Shown: in pieces, positions 40,401 to 52,000 of the stretch
Numbering within the stretch: position 1 is the stretch's first letter
Layout: each line of letters opens with the position of its first letter
Source: Polychytrium aggregatum
Lineage: Eukaryota; Chytridiomycota; Chytridiomycetes; Polychytriales
Assembly (NCBI RefSeq): GCF_025602895.1
Contig: NW_026516216.1
Coordinates: forward strand, 901,140-965,139
DNA: 64,000 bases
Reading direction: 5' to 3'
Made by a program: the position numbers and the translations under genes
Notes under the pieces: model-generated
Database searches by the model: none
What the model was told of the DNA's origin: nothing
Seen by the model: the letters and a program-made list of their open reading frames with translations, nothing else

Positions 40401-41110
40401 GACATTCGCCCTTCTTCCTGATGCACGGTCAGCATCCTCGCACTCCTGCCAACACCGACATCATCGCCGAGTCCAACCCTGCAGCACAGTCGATCGAGGA
40501 GATGCAAGCGACTCTGGACTTGGTCTCGGACAACATCGGCAAGGCCCAGGACCGGGCCCTGTACTACGCCAACCGACATCGACGCGATATCAGCTACGAC
40601 ATTGGCGACCAAGTCCTGATCGACACGACCGCGTATCACTTCAGCACGGACGACGTCACACCCTCCAAGATGCGGATGCCGTACTTGGGACCCTTCAAGA
40701 TCATCGAGAAGATCGGAACGACTGGATATCGACTTCGACTCCCGAGGACCCTCCGATTTACAACCGAACTCCCCGCTTCCGCCCTCGTCCCCTACAACAC
40801 ACCATCGACCGACCAACTTGTGTTTGATGAACCCGGACCCAACCACAACGACGAATCAGTGTTCGAAGCGATCATTGGACACAGGATCAACCGACGACGT
40901 CGACTTCCTGGATATCGACACGAGTTCTTGCTCCGCTGGCAGGGATACGACCCATCTTACGACTCGTGGGCACCACTGGCCGAACTCTTGGATGGAGGAC
41001 TCGCAGATATCCACGACTTCCTCAGCCGCAACCGCAACCTTCCGGAAATGGACACACTGATCGACCTTTGCCAAGCACAAGTGCAACGCAACTCGGGATC
41101 GAAAAATTGA
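37373..41110 (+). CDS. pol: A4 Pol polyprotein
   Basis: Open from the slip site to TGA at 41108-41110. Carries the NIQLDD marker shared with A3. Protease DPG, RT YIDD, integrase DD35E and chromodomain-like end all present. The polypurine G run ends at 41144, directly before the 3' LTR. Confidence 0.94.
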   Translation, partial: GKRRGGNPWILRPLKDPASCRHPTPTPDAELLTLATGPHLINSLIDEPHRIAANHGKGLLVIDATLNGSPITVLIDPGATNSHISETLASTLDLRTKTTANAVTMPNGKSFPSSVTDPVDLTIHDYHARINLFTAPLTWDVILGKNWLDQTNPEIDWPSNRIKFSIDGKHHTWTASRPDTGMPLTTLELRSQYHMSTQQINALASTPGAVYVCTLSSDLNTVAVEPYDPVAQLARVLEPLTPEHRSIIAKYRDAFNELKELPPHRPGIDMNIQLDDSAKPTWSSLYQMSAEELARLKDELDRLLRIGHIRKSVSPFGAPIFWVKQGDKFRLVFDFRALNKITVKDRTALPNMREIIDRLSKCRVFSKLDLQRGFHQIRIADADTPKTAFRTKYGHFEWLVMPFGLANSPSVFQAAMNDIFREFIDDFVFVYIDDILIASEDEDQHIRHIELVLDKIHRHGFKIRPEKCSFFNSTVTYLGFIIGEGRIQVHPSRIDAIKNYPRPTTEHELRSFLGLTNTIMSFVPGYAALAGPLSTLITTRSANSTKSVVWDDNAIAAFEQLKLLSPQSLHMVNPDKDIHLFTDWSESSASIGGWIGQDMDGSGTVRPIAFNSQKLHGSELNYSPYNGELLSITRHLDKFKNYLVGRKVFLHTDQKALKHILDSKTLNKRQQRAIDTMLDFDLEIQWIPGSWNKVADVLSRTPTAISKAVQVSIINAIVNLGPSPDDLLDTIRTQYSSDPILSALISVLRDNSTDGLKPWMKAQLHRFSLRHGILYFDSTRICIPGKDLRISIIKDHHDSVCAAHPGTNTLYKAISTHYYWPAMSKDIAEWVSHCDICQRAKIRRQQAYGHFSRIPVATRKMDTVALDFILGLPPVTDSLSGRTFNSITIFVDSLTKYVVLVPGNKTDSAEDVARQYFRDVFVHFGLAGTFISDHDTRFRSAFWTGLNTLLKTELRIAFAHHHEAAGQVERFVATVAEAIRCSTLALGSRWIDQVPYIQFALNSHSSASTGHSPFFLMHGQHPRTPANTDIIAESNPAAQSIEEMQATLDLVSDNIGKAQDRALYYANRHRRDISYDIGDQVLIDTTAYHFSTDDVTPSKMRMPYLGPFKIIEKIGTTGYRLRLPRTLRFTTELPASALVPYNTPSTDQLVFDEPGPNHNDESVFEAIIGHRINRRRRLPGYRHEFLLRWQGYDPSYDSWAPLAELLDGGLADIHDFLSRNRNLPEMDTLIDLCQAQVQRNSGSKN

Positions 41111-41144
41111 TGGTTTGACTTGAGCACAATTTTTCTGGGGGGGA

Positions 41145-41610
41145 TGTCACAGATCGCTCTGCCCGCCTAGCTGCACCGTCGCACTTGTGTCACTGTTTGC
41201 GTCGCACACTTTCCTTTTCCTTTGTCCTGTGACGCCTTTCCTTTTTCCTTGCTCTCATGTTGCACACGCCGCTCTGTTTTCCCTGCATTTGTCATCGACC
41301 ATGCATTAGTCAGACGCTGTGTCACCCGCATTTGTCAGCCACCGAGCATTTGTCAGACTTTCACATGTTTCTCCGGTTAGCCGTTGCTGCCTGGCTGCTG
41401 TCCCGCCGCCTCCGCTGCTTCGCCCCCGCTGCGGCAGGCTTCGCCTCCGGGACCGCCAGACAGATAAATAGCCCGCCTTCACCCGCTCATGTTTCTGGTC
41501 ATCACCTTCGACCCCAGACACACTTGACTCTAGATCCTAGCCTCGCTAAGATCAATAAAACCCTTCTCTATCTTTTTCTTTTGATCTCCTCTTGATCCCG
41601 TGATCTGACA
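41145..41610 (+). repeat. A4 3' LTR
   Basis: 466 bp, same as 35892-36357 by eye. Confidence 0.95.
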
Positions 41611-43138
41611 CAAGCCGAGCCCTCGCCCGAGTGTGAGCCTGGTTGGTGGCATCCCATTCTGTCACGCAATCAAGAACGAGAACCTTGAAGTATTCTTGCT
41701 GGATGCTGCCCCTCTTGTTTCCCTGTGCTCTGTGGGGAGTCGCAGGTCACCACCCCCGTCGAGAAACCTCAGCCAGAGGTGCCGTCCAAGTACTCCGAGT
41801 TCTCGTCCGTGTTCTCCAAGGTCGAGGCGGACAAGCTTCCCCCACATCGCCCCTACGACCACAAGATTTCCTTGGTCGAGGGCGCCTCTCCCTCGTTCGG
41901 CCCAGTGTACAACCTGTCCAAGCTCGAAATGGAGGCCCTGCATGACTATGTCCAAGAAAACCTGTCGAAGGGGTTTATCCGACGTTCCGAGTCCCCGGCT
42001 GGCGCTCCTGTTTTGTTCGTGAAGAAGCGTGATGGCTCACTTCGTCTGTGTGTTGATTACAGGGCCCTCAACAAGATCACGATTCCGAATCGCTGTCCGC
42101 TCTCGTTGATCTCTGAGACCTTCGACAACCTCGGAAAGGCAAAGGTCTCTACGAAGCTCGAAATGCGAGGCGCGTACAACTTGCTGCGCATCGCTGAGGG
42201 CGAAGAGTGGAAAACCGCCTTCCGTTGTCGTTATGGTCATTTTGAGTACACGGTGATGCCCTTCGGTTTGATGAATGCCCCGGCCACCTTCCAGTCCTTT
42301 GTCAATGACGTTCTTCGGGAGTACTTGGATCAGTTTGTTGTCGTCTATCTTGACGACATCCTGATATACTCTAGTAATCCCGAAGAACACGAAGCCCACG
42401 TCCGCAAGGTCATGTCCAAGCTCCACGAGGCCAAGCTCTCACTCAAGCTCGAGAAATGCGAGTTCGACCGCACATCCGTGACCTTCCTGGGTTTTGTGAT
42501 CTCCCCAGAAGGAATCTCAATGGACCCTGAAAAGGTCCAGGCAATCCAGGAATGGGAAACTCCGAAATCCGCCCATGATATCCAAGTGTTTTTAGGCCTC
42601 TCAAATTTCTACCGCCGTTTTGTCAAGGATTATTCCAAAATCGCCTCCCCACTCACTGGCCTCCTCAAGAAGGACTGCAAGTTTGCCTGGTCCGCACCTG
42701 CTGAAGCCGCCTTCTCCCGACTCAAGAACGCCTTGAGCACTGGTCCTATCCTGCGACACTACGATCCCGATCGCCAATGCGTCCTGGAGTCGGACGCGTC
42801 AGACTACGCCCTGGGCGCGGTACTGAGCCAGCGTGACGACGAGGGTCAACTTGACCCCGTCGCATACTACTCCCGCAAGCTTTTGCCCGCCGAAATGAAT
42901 TATCAAGTTTACGATAAGGAGCTTTTGGCAATTGTGGTTGCCTTTAAGCATTGGCGCCACTATCTCGAGTACTCTCCCCAGGTCGCCGAAGTTGTCACGG
43001 ATCACAAAAATCTCGAGTACTTCAACACGTCCCGCAATCTCAGCCGCCGCCAAGTCCGTTGGTCGGAAATCCTAGGCGACTTTCACTTCGTGATCCGCTA
43101 CCGCCCTGGAACACTCAACTCTGCCGCCGACGCCTTGT
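41611..43138 (+). pseudogene. G pol fragment: RT and RNase H
   Basis: Begins VGGIPFCHAIKNENLEVFLL, with a frameshift near 41735 (after CSVGS). From there the frame is open: [53 protein letters not shown], RNase H ESDASDYALGAVLSQ, YDKELLAI, VTDHKNLEYF, ending AADAL where H1 begins. RT motifs are intact although the rest of G is decayed. Integrase is not in the window. Confidence 0.88.
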
Positions 43139-43523
43139 TGTGAGGACCACGACAAGCAACGACACTGGACGACCAGGTGCTTGGCGAACAACGATAAGCT
43201 ATATTACGACTTATCAGATAACAACAAGTGTTGTTCGAACTGCAGATACAAAATGGGTGCAAGAAAGGAGGGGCTTTATAGCCAAGAGGGAAACCGAAGG
43301 GCGAAAGTGGGCGAGAAGGGTGGAGCGACAAACGATGGACGAGAAGGGGGTGCGAGGGAGGCGGAGCATCCAGCGAGAGGGGCGAAGCACAGCGCAGTCG
43401 GAGGCGAAGTAAGAGTCATCGGCGCCAGCCAATCAGGGAATACACGCCAAGACAAACAAACATGACTCACGGTGCATCACGCGCAGCAGTCCACACGTGT
43501 TCCCAACGTGCATGATCATCACA
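43139..43523 (-). repeat. H1 3' LTR (385 bp)
   Basis: Plus strand TGTGAGGACC to GATGATCATCACA; the purine tract on the minus strand reads GGGGAGGGGATGA. Differs from the H2 LTRs by a few bases. Confidence 0.92.
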
Positions 43524-46500
43524 TCATCCCCTCCCCAAACTACGGCCACTCCTGCGAACAATAAGTCCAGGCTTGTCGGGGTACCGGCGGTGGAAGTCGG
43601 CTATCTTGTCGGGAGCGTTAACGTAGTTGGCGGGCTCCCAGCTGCGATGATCAGTCGAGTAGCCCTTCCAATCAACGAAATAGCTCAACTTACCGCGGAC
43701 CAGCTTGGAGTCGAGGATCTCCTGAACTTCATACTCCAAGTGGTCGTCGACGCGGACTGGCGGAGGAGGGTCTTGGATGCGGCCGGGGAGGGTGTTCGAC
43801 TTGTGGGGCTCGAGGAGGGAGACATGGAACACCGGATGGATCTTGAGATCCTTGGGAAGGTCGAGGCGGAAGGCGAGGGAACCGATGGCTTCGACGATCT
43901 TGTAGGGTCCGATGCGCTGGTAGTCCAACTTCTTGCTTGGACGGGTGGTCTTGATGTTGCGTGTTAGGACCCAGACTTGATCGCCAGGAGCGAACTTGGG
44001 AGCGTCGGACTTGTGGGCATCCGCAAAGCGCTTGTAGTCCGCCTTGGCCTTCTCGAGGTTCTCCTTCAACAACGCCAAGTTGTGCTGAAGGTGTTCGACT
44101 CGGTCGGTCGCGGAGGGGACATCGAGGCTGGAAGGAAGGACCGGAGACTCGAATCGGGGGTTGAAGCCGTAAGTCGCCAGGAACGGGGAGGCCTTGGTCG
44201 AGGTGTGCTCGAGGTTGTTGTATGAGAACTCGGCGAGCGGGAGCAGCATCGCCCAGTCATCCTGCTGGTACGAGGTGTAGCAGCGGAGATGCTGGTTGAT
44301 GACTTGGTTGACCCGCTCAGTCTGTCCATCGGTTTGGGGATGGAACGCCGTGGACAGACTGGTCTTGATGCCGAGTTCCGAGCACAGGGCCTGCCAGAAC
44401 CGCGAGGTGAACTGGCTTCCTCGGTCCGAGACGATGTTGTCCGGGAGACCGTGGAGGCGGAAGATGTTGTCGAGGAACAGCGACGCTGTTTCCTCGGCAC
44501 TTGGGAGGGACCGACAGGGAAGGAAGTGGGCCATCTTGGTCAGGCTATCGACGACGACAAAGATGCAAGTCTTGCCGTTGGACTCGGGGAGGTCGGTGAT
44601 AAAGTCCATCGTCACCAGAGACCAGGGTCGCGATGCCGTCGGGAGGGGCTTGCAAGTATCCAAACGGCTTATGTCGAGGGACTTTCGAGCGTGCACAAGT
44701 GTCGCACGTCGAGACATAAGCCTGGACATCCTTGCGGATCGAGGGCCACCAGAACTGCCTCGAGATCAGTGCCCGAGTCCGCCGAATGCCAGGGTGTCCA
44801 ACAGCGACAGGATCGTGGCATGACTTGAGGACGGGGACTCGACACGACTCGGGCACAACGATCTTGTCCATGAAGGTGAGGAGACCATCCTTCAGGACAT
44901 ACTTGGGATCGTTGCGGAGCTGGTCCAGGGACGGGTCCTTTGGTTGCTCCTCGGCAATGAGCTTGAGCAAGTCCACAGGGCGAGTGGAACTTGCATCCGA
45001 GGAGCGACGGACGGCACAGGCGAACGACGAAGGTGGCAGCAACGGGGGAGGCTCCTTGGACACAGGTGCGGACGGAGGGACATAGTCCGGGCGGCGGGAG
45101 AGAGCGTCGGCCTTGCCGTTCTTTGGACCGGGGAGGTACTGGATCCGGAGGTCGAACCGAGACAGGAACTGCGACCACCGGGCGTGTCGCTGGTTGAGGA
45201 TGCGGGCCGACGCCAGGTATTCCAAGTTCTTGTGGTCGGTAAGAACTTGGACTGGGTGTTGGGCGCCTTCGAGGTAGTGTCGCCAGACCTCGAAGGCCTC
45301 CTTGATGGCCAAGAGTTCCTTCTCATAGATGCTGTAGTTGCGTTCAGCATCCATGAGCGTGCGGGAGTGGAAGGAGCACGGGTGCAGGTGGCCATCGGAG
45401 CCGCGCTGAGACAGGACGCATCCGATCGCAAAGTCTGAGGCATCAGACTCCACGACAAAGGGCTTGGATGGGTCGGGGTGCGCAAGGACGGGCTCGGAGA
45501 CGAAGGCTTCCTTGAGGGACTGGAAGGCCTTGTGGGCGTCGGGGGACCAGCGGAAGACCTGGGACTTCTTGAACAGGAGCGTGAGCGGACCGGCGATCTT
45601 GGCATATCCGTCGATGAAGCGACGGTAAAAGTTCGAGAACCCAATGAAGGAGCGAAGGTCGGAGACGTTGCGGGGGACGGGCCAGTCGACAATGGCGGAG
45701 AGCTTTGCTCGTTCCATCTCGATACCCTTGGGCGAGATGACGTAGCCGAGGAACGAGACCTTGTCCTTGGAGAACTCGCACTTCTCCAGCTTGCAGTACA
45801 ACTTTGCAGCCTGGAGCTTGGCCAGGACCTGCTTGACGTGATTTGCATGCTGAGTGAGGTCAGCGCTGTAAATCAAAATGTCGTCAAGGTAGGCAATCGC
45901 AAAGTTGTCCAGTTCATCACGAAGGACATCGTTGATGAAGTGCTGGAAGGTGGCCGGAGCATTGGTGAGTCCAAAGGGCATCACCAAGTACTCGAACTGG
46001 CCGTAACGAGTGCGAAAGGCCGTCTTCCACTCGTCGCCTGCGCGGATACGCAGCAGGTTGTAGGCCCCGCGGAGGTCCAGCTTCGTGAACACCTTCGCGT
46101 CCCGAACTCGGTCCAGCATCTCGTTGATCAACGGTAAGGGATAACGATTCTTGACCGTGATCGTGTTCAATGCGCGATAGTCCACGCAGAGACGCAGAGA
46201 GCCGTCCTTCTTCTTGACGAAAAGGATCGGGGAACCGGCGGGAGAGGACGAAGGACGGATGAACCCTTTGACGAGGTTGTCGTCGAGGTATTCACGAAGG
46301 GCCTTGAGTTCGGGCTCTGACAGGGAGTAGAGCGGTCCGAACTTGGGGGTCTTGCCGGGCTCCAGGTCGATCGGGCAGTCGTACGTCCGGTGCGGGGGCA
46401 ACGAGTCGGCTTCCTGCTTCGAGAAGACAGAGCCAAACGACTTGTACTCCTCGGGGATCGACGTCGTGAGGGGCGTCGGATCCGGATCGGTGGCAGGAAG

Positions 46501-47562
46501 GACGAGGACTTGGAACACAGTCAGGGGGTCGGGGCTAGACTGTGTGTCGAGGACGGACTGCTCCAACGACTTGTACCTGATCGCTTGGACACGGACAGGA
46601 GCGGGACTGGAAGCAACGGGACCGGGGAGACCAGGACGGGAAGCACAGGAACAGGGCACCTCACTCGGAACACAATCAGAATAACGTTGAGCGATCACTT
46701 TATTCTGATCATCTTCGCGAGTACAAACGGTGCGAGGCGAAGAAGCGAGCACCACAGTGGTGTCGGTAGAGGCACGAGGGAAAACATTGGGTGTGTCGCC
46801 AACAAGAGGAAGGGGAGAAGGAGAAACGGAAGAAACGGAAGGGAGGGAAGAGGCATCCACAACCTTGAGGATGTGGTTTGCAGGACGGGGAAGGCAAAGG
46901 AGTCCACGAGCCCAGTGGAACCTGGGTTCGATGGACTGCATCCAGGGATAGCCAAGGATAACAGGTTGGTGGGGAGACTTAATGACATCAAAGGAAAGGT
47001 GTTGAGTGTAGTCCCCAAGAACAATCTTGAGGGGTTCCGTCTCAAAAGTGATGGGGCCGGAAGAAAGTGGCTGGCCATCGACACCTTGGACAGGGAGGGG
47101 AGTGGATTTGGAAACGAGGGGGACCGAGAAGCGGTCAACAAAGCTCTCGTCGATGAAGTTGCCGGAGGCACCAGAATCGACGAGAAGTTGGCAAGAGAGG
47201 GAGCGACCAGAAGGGAGAACAAGAGAAGCGGAAAAAACGGGAGAAGAAGAAGAAATCGAAGAAACGCACGAAGAAGGCTCGGAGCAGAGATCAGTGTCGG
47301 CAGCATGGTTCGAGCAGATGACCAAGTTCGCAGGTGGTGTGGAGATCGGGAGCTCTGTCAAAGACATCTGGGAGCCAGATGTGCCCTTAGAAGAGGCGGG
47401 TTTGACAGAGTGCGATCCACCACCGACTACATTGATCATTCCACACATAGCCATGCGCTCGACACTTACCTCATGCTCCTTACCATCGACGCTTGCTTCT
47501 GGAGGAAGGGGGGACGGCTCCAGATCTAAGCCTCCACTTAGATCTGGGCCTGGTCGTTTCCC
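43524..47562 (-). pseudogene. H1 Pol (PR-RT-RNase H-IN-chromodomain), one frameshift
   Basis: Entered by -1 shift at 47556-47562. Protease [36 protein letters not shown] and YLDDILIYS; RNase H ESDASDFAIGCVLS, YEKELLAI and TDHKNL. Integrase zinc region CDTCARSK; core MDFITDLP, VSDRGSQF, HPQTDGQTE. Chromodomain EYEVQEILDSKLVRG with YFVDWKGY. One extra base near 44650 (ttgcaag, ttgcag in H2) shifts the frame just before the integrase core. The end lacks the H2 stop and runs to a TGA touching the LTR. Otherwise uninterrupted. Confidence 0.9.
47520..47562 (-). promoter_or_regulatory. H1 gag-pol -1 frameshift signal
   Basis: Minus-strand GGGAAAC (47556-47562) in gag phase, 8-nt spacer, then an 11-bp perfect stem (47537-47547 / 47520-47530) with a 6-nt loop; the gag TAA lies in the first arm. 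Confidence 0.86.
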
Positions 47563-48367
47563 GACTCGAAGTGTTCCTCCTCACCATCATCGTAGACGAT
47601 GGTTCGGACAACCTTCGAACGGGGACGGGAGCCGGGAGCCTGAGGACGGGAGCCAGGGAAGCGGGAACCAGAGGCGGGAGCACGGGAGCCGGACTTGAGG
47701 GGGCAGGACTTGGCGACGTGGCCGGGCTTGCCACAACGGAAGCAGAGGCGCTCCTGGAAGCGGCGATTCTTCTCCTCGGGGGTCAGGCGGCTGACGACGG
47801 CGGCGTCGATCTGCATCGGCTCGGAGTACAGGACCGGAGGCTCCTGGGCGGGCGGCTGGAAGGACGGGGTGCGGGAGTGGAAGGCCTGGGTGCCGAAGGA
47901 AACAGGGCCGGTGTTTCGGAGCTCGTTGTTGAGCTCGATGATGCGTGCGTCGATCTTGAGGCAACGCTCGACGAACGGGACCAGGCGGAGAGGGAGAGGG
48001 TCAATGAAGGAGAGACGCTGCTTGATCTCCCTCGACAGGCCACGGCGGAAGGCGGATATCTTGGCTTCGTCGTTCCAGGGAAGGTCGGCGGCAACGCGGA
48101 GGAACTCTGAGGCATAATCCATGCACGAGCGGTTGCCCTGTGCCATGGAGGAAAGGAGCAGCTCGGCAGTATGGGTGCGGTCGGGATCGTCAAACGCTTG
48201 GCGAAAGCGTTCCATGAACGAGTCGAACGAGTGCAGGATTTGATCGTTCGACTCGATCAAGGGAGTCGCCCACTGGAGGGCCGGACCAGTGAGCAAACTC
48301 AAGACGTAACCCACCTTGACTTGCTCGGACGGGAACCTGGATGCCTGGAGCATCATGAGCAGGCGGC
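47538..48367 (-). CDS. gag: H1 Gag, N-terminus cut by B3
   Basis: Reads MMLQASRFPSEQVKVGYVLS, FMERFRQAFDDPDRTHTAEL, CMDYASEFLRVAADLPWND, FRRGLSREIKQRLSF and zinc knuckle CFRCGKPGHVAKSC, then an Arg/Pro/Ser-rich tail and HFESGNDQAQI. Capsid-type Gag of the Tf1/sushi group. B3 replaces everything upstream of codon CRLL at 48367; the rest is outside the window. Confidence 0.88.
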
Positions 48368-48581
48368 TGTAGGAGATGGTATCTCCGACGCTGTGCTGCG
48401 CGTACTGCGCGTACTGCGCGGCGCAGTGGGTCGTGACCTGTGCTGCGCTTTGCGTTTTCACGCACCGCAGGCAGGCCACCGCAGGGTATACCTGCGGGTT
48501 GCCCCCGTTCCCCCCGTTTGTCTGGAGTTCGGTTTTATCGTGAATAAACGTAAGTGCTCCCCGAGCTCACCCGTCCGCTAG
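48368..48581 (+). repeat. B3 LTR, first 214 bp
   Basis: Matches B LTR positions 1-214 and is broken by A5 at gctag (48577-48581). gcggc (48363-48367) is its left target copy in H1 gag. Whether this is a solo LTR or a full element cannot be told. Confidence 0.88.
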
Positions 48582-49047
48582 TGTCAGATCACGGGATCAA
48601 GAGGAGATCAAAAGAAAAAGATAGAGAAGGGTTTTATTGATCTTAGCGAGGCTAGGATCTAGAGTCAAGTGTGTCTGGGGTCGAAGGTGATGACCAGAAA
48701 CATGAGCGGGTGAAGGCGGGCTATTTATCTGTCTGGCGGTCCCGGAGGCGAAGCCTGCCGCAGCGGGGGCGAAGCAGCGGAGGCGGCGGGACAGCAGCCA
48801 GGCAGCAACGGCTAACCGGAGAAACATGTGAAAGTCTGACAAATGCTCGGTGGCTGACAAATGCGGGTGACACAGCGTCTGACTAATGCATGGTCGATGA
48901 CAAATGCAGGGAAAACAGAGCGGCGTGTGCAACATGAGAGCAAGGAAAAAGGAAAGGCGTCACAGGACAAAGGAAAAGGAAAGTGTGCGACGCAAACAGT
49001 GACACAAGTGCGACGGTGCAGCTAGGCGGGCAGAGCGATCTGTGACA
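48582..49047 (-). repeat. A5 3' LTR
   Basis: 466 bp, TGTCAGATCACGGG to GATCTGTGACA. Polypurine tract adjacent on the right. Confidence 0.95.
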
Positions 49048-49081
49048 TCCCCCCCAGAAAAATTGTGCTCAAGTCAAACCA

Positions 49082-52000
49082 TCAATTTTTCGATCCCGAG
49101 TTGCGTTGCACTTGTGCTTGGCAAAGGTCGATCAGTGTGTCCATTTCCGGAAGGTTGCGGTTGCGGCTGAGGAAGTCGTGGATATCTGCGAGTCCTCCAT
49201 CCAAGAGTTCGGCCAGTGGTGCCCACGAGTCGTAAGATGGGTCGTATCCCTGCCAGCGGAGCAAGAACTCGTGTCGATATCCAGGAAGTCGACGTCGTCG
49301 GTTGATCCTGTGTCCAATGATCGCTTCGAACACTGATTCGTCGTTGTGGTTGGGTCCGGGTTCATCAAACACAAGTTGGTCGGTCGATGGTGTGTTGTAG
49401 GGGACGAGGGCGGAAGCGGGGAGTTCGGTTGTAAATCGGAGGGTCCTCGGGAGTCGAAGTCGATATCCAGTCGTTCCGATCTTCTCGATGATCTTGAAGG
49501 GTCCCAAGTACGGCATCCGCATCTTGGAGGGTGTGACGTCGTCCGTGCTGAAGTGATACGCGGTCGTGTCGATCAGGACTTGGTCGCCAATGTCGTAGCT
49601 GATATCGCGTCGATGTCGGTTGGCGTAGTACAGGGCCCGGTCCTGGGCCTTGCCGATGTTGTCCGAGACCAAGTCCAGAGTCGCTTGCATCTCCTCGATC
49701 GACTGTGCTGCAGGGTTGGACTCGGCGATGATGTCGGTGTTGGCAGGAGTGCGAGGATGCTGACCGTGCATCAGGAAGAAGGGCGAATGTCCAGTCGAAG
49801 CTGAGCTGTGTGAGTTGAGCGCGAACTGGATGTATGGCACTTGATCGATCCAGCGGGAGCCGAGGGCCAGAGTCGAACAGCGGATGGCCTCGGCGACGGT
49901 TGCCACAAAGCGTTCGACTTGTCCGGCGGCCTCGTGGTGGTGGGCAAAGGCGATCCGGAGTTCGGTCTTGAGCAGAGTGTTAAGTCCTGTCCAGAAGGCC
50001 GACCGGAAGCGTGTGTCGTGATCCGAGATGAAAGTGCCGGCGAGTCCAAAGTGCACAAAGACATCGCGGAAGTACTGGCGGGCGACGTCTTCGGCCGAGT
50101 CGGTCTTGTTGCCAGGAACCAGGACGACGTACTTGGTGAGGGAGTCGACAAAGATCGTGATCGAGTTGAAGGTGCGTCCCGAGAGTGAGTCCGTGACAGG
50201 CGGGAGTCCGAGGATGAAGTCGAGGGCGACAGTGTCCATCTTGCGGGTGGCCACAGGGATCCGGGAGAAGTGACCGTATGCTTGTTGTCGTCGGATCTTG
50301 GCTCGCTGGCAGATGTCGCAGTGCGAGACCCACTCGGCAATGTCCTTGGACATGGCGGGCCAGTAGTAGTGTGTCGAGATGGCCTTGTAGAGCGTGTTGG
50401 TGCCGGGGTGAGCTGCACAGACAGAGTCGTGGTGGTCCTTGATGATCGAGATGCGGAGGTCCTTGCCGGGGATGCAGATGCGGGTCGAGTCGAAGTAGAG
50501 AATCCCGTGTCGAAGTGAGAAGCGGTGCAGCTGTGCCTTCATCCACGGCTTGAGTCCGTCGGTCGAGTTGTCGCGGAGGACCGAGATCAGTGCTGACAGG
50601 ATCGGGTCGGAGCTGTACTGAGTGCGGATGGTGTCCAAGAGATCGTCGGGCGAGGGTCCGAGGTTGACAATCGCGTTGATGATCGAGACTTGGACGGCCT
50701 TGGAGATGGCTGTCGGTGTGCGCGAGAGCACGTCGGCGACCTTGTTCCACGAGCCGGGGATCCACTGGATCTCGAGGTCAAAGTCCAGCATCGTGTCGAT
50801 GGCTCGCTGTTGGCGCTTGTTGAGGGTCTTGGAGTCGAGGATGTGCTTGAGCGCCTTCTGGTCGGTGTGGAGGAAGACTTTGCGGCCGACGAGGTAGTTC
50901 TTGAACTTGTCGAGGTGGCGGGTGATCGACAGCAGCTCGCCGTTGTAGGGCGAGTAGTTGAGTTCGGATCCGTGCAGTTTCTGCGAGTTGAAAGCGATGG
51001 GGCGCACCGTGCCGGATCCGTCCATGTCCTGCCCGATCCATCCACCAATCGATGCGCTTGACTCGGACCAGTCGGTGAAGAGGTGAATGTCCTTGTCCGG
51101 GTTGACCATGTGCAGCGACTGAGGCGAGAGCAACTTGAGCTGCTCGAAGGCGGCGATGGCGTTGTCGTCCCAGACGACGGACTTGGTCGAGTTGGCGGAG
51201 CGGGTGGTGATCAGAGTCGAGAGTGGACCGGCGAGGGCAGCGTAGCCAGGGACAAAGCTCATGATGGTGTTGGTCAAGCCGAGGAAGCTGCGGAGTTCGT
51301 GTTCGGTCGTTGGTCGCGGGTAGTTCTTGATGGCGTCGATGCGCGAGGGATGCACTTGGATGCGTCCTTCGCCGATGATGAAGCCGAGATAGGTGACGGT
51401 CGAGTTGAAGAACGAACACTTCTCGGGTCGGATCTTGAAGCCGTGTCGGTGGATCTTGTCGAGGACCAGTTCGATGTGGCGGATGTGCTGGTCCTCGTCC
51501 TCGGATGCGATCAGGATGTCGTCGATGTAGACGAACACAAAGTCGTCGATGAACTCGCGGAAGATGTCGTTCATCGCGGCTTGGAACACGGAGGGACTGT
51601 TGGCGAGGCCGAAGGGCATCACAAGCCACTCAAAGTGGCCGTACTTGGTCCTGAAGGCCGTCTTGGGGGTGTCGGCGTCGGCAATGCGGATCTGGTGGAA
51701 TCCGCGTTGCAAGTCGAGCTTGGAGAAGACACGGCACTTGGACAGGCGGTCGATGATCTCGCGCATGTTGGGCAGCGCGGTGCGGTCCTTGACGGTGATC
51801 TTGTTGAGGGCGCGGAAGTCAAAGACGAGTCGGAACTTGTCGCCCTGCTTGACCCAGAAGATCGGTGCGCCGAAGGGCGAGACGGACTTGCGGATGTGGC
51901 CGATCCGGAGCAATCGGTCGAGTTCGTCTTTGAGACGAGCGAGTTCTTCGGCCGACATTTGGTAGAGCGACGACCAGGTTGGCTTGGCAGAGTCGTCGAG

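Larger units (their letters stand above)
35892..41610 (+). mobile_element. Element A4, complete, flanks do not match
   Basis: LTRs 35892-36357 and 41145-41610, alike by eye; gag and pol intact. The five bases on the left are cctgc (35887-35891), on the right caagc (41611-41615): no clean duplication, unlike A1-A3. G protein homology resumes on both sides. Confidence 0.94.
27972..43138 (+). mobile_element. Element G, old Ty3/gypsy, split by A3, A4 and H1
   Basis: Pieces: 27972-28310 (LTR and leader start), 34030-35891 (leader, gag, protease), 41611-43138 (RT, RNase H). H1 cuts it inside the RNase H/integrase region at 43138; the rest is outside the window. It interrupts C gag; tcaac (27967-27971) is the left target copy. 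Gag and the linker carry a stop and frameshifts. Related to F by protease and RT sequence. Confidence 0.82.
43139..48367 (-). mobile_element. Element H1 (Tf1/sushi-like chromovirus), 3' part
   Basis: 3' LTR 43139-43523, purine tract, pol, and gag up to the B3 insertion at 48367/48368. The 5' LTR is beyond the window. It interrupts G at the end of RNase H; cttgt (43134-43138) is the visible target copy. Confidence 0.88.
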
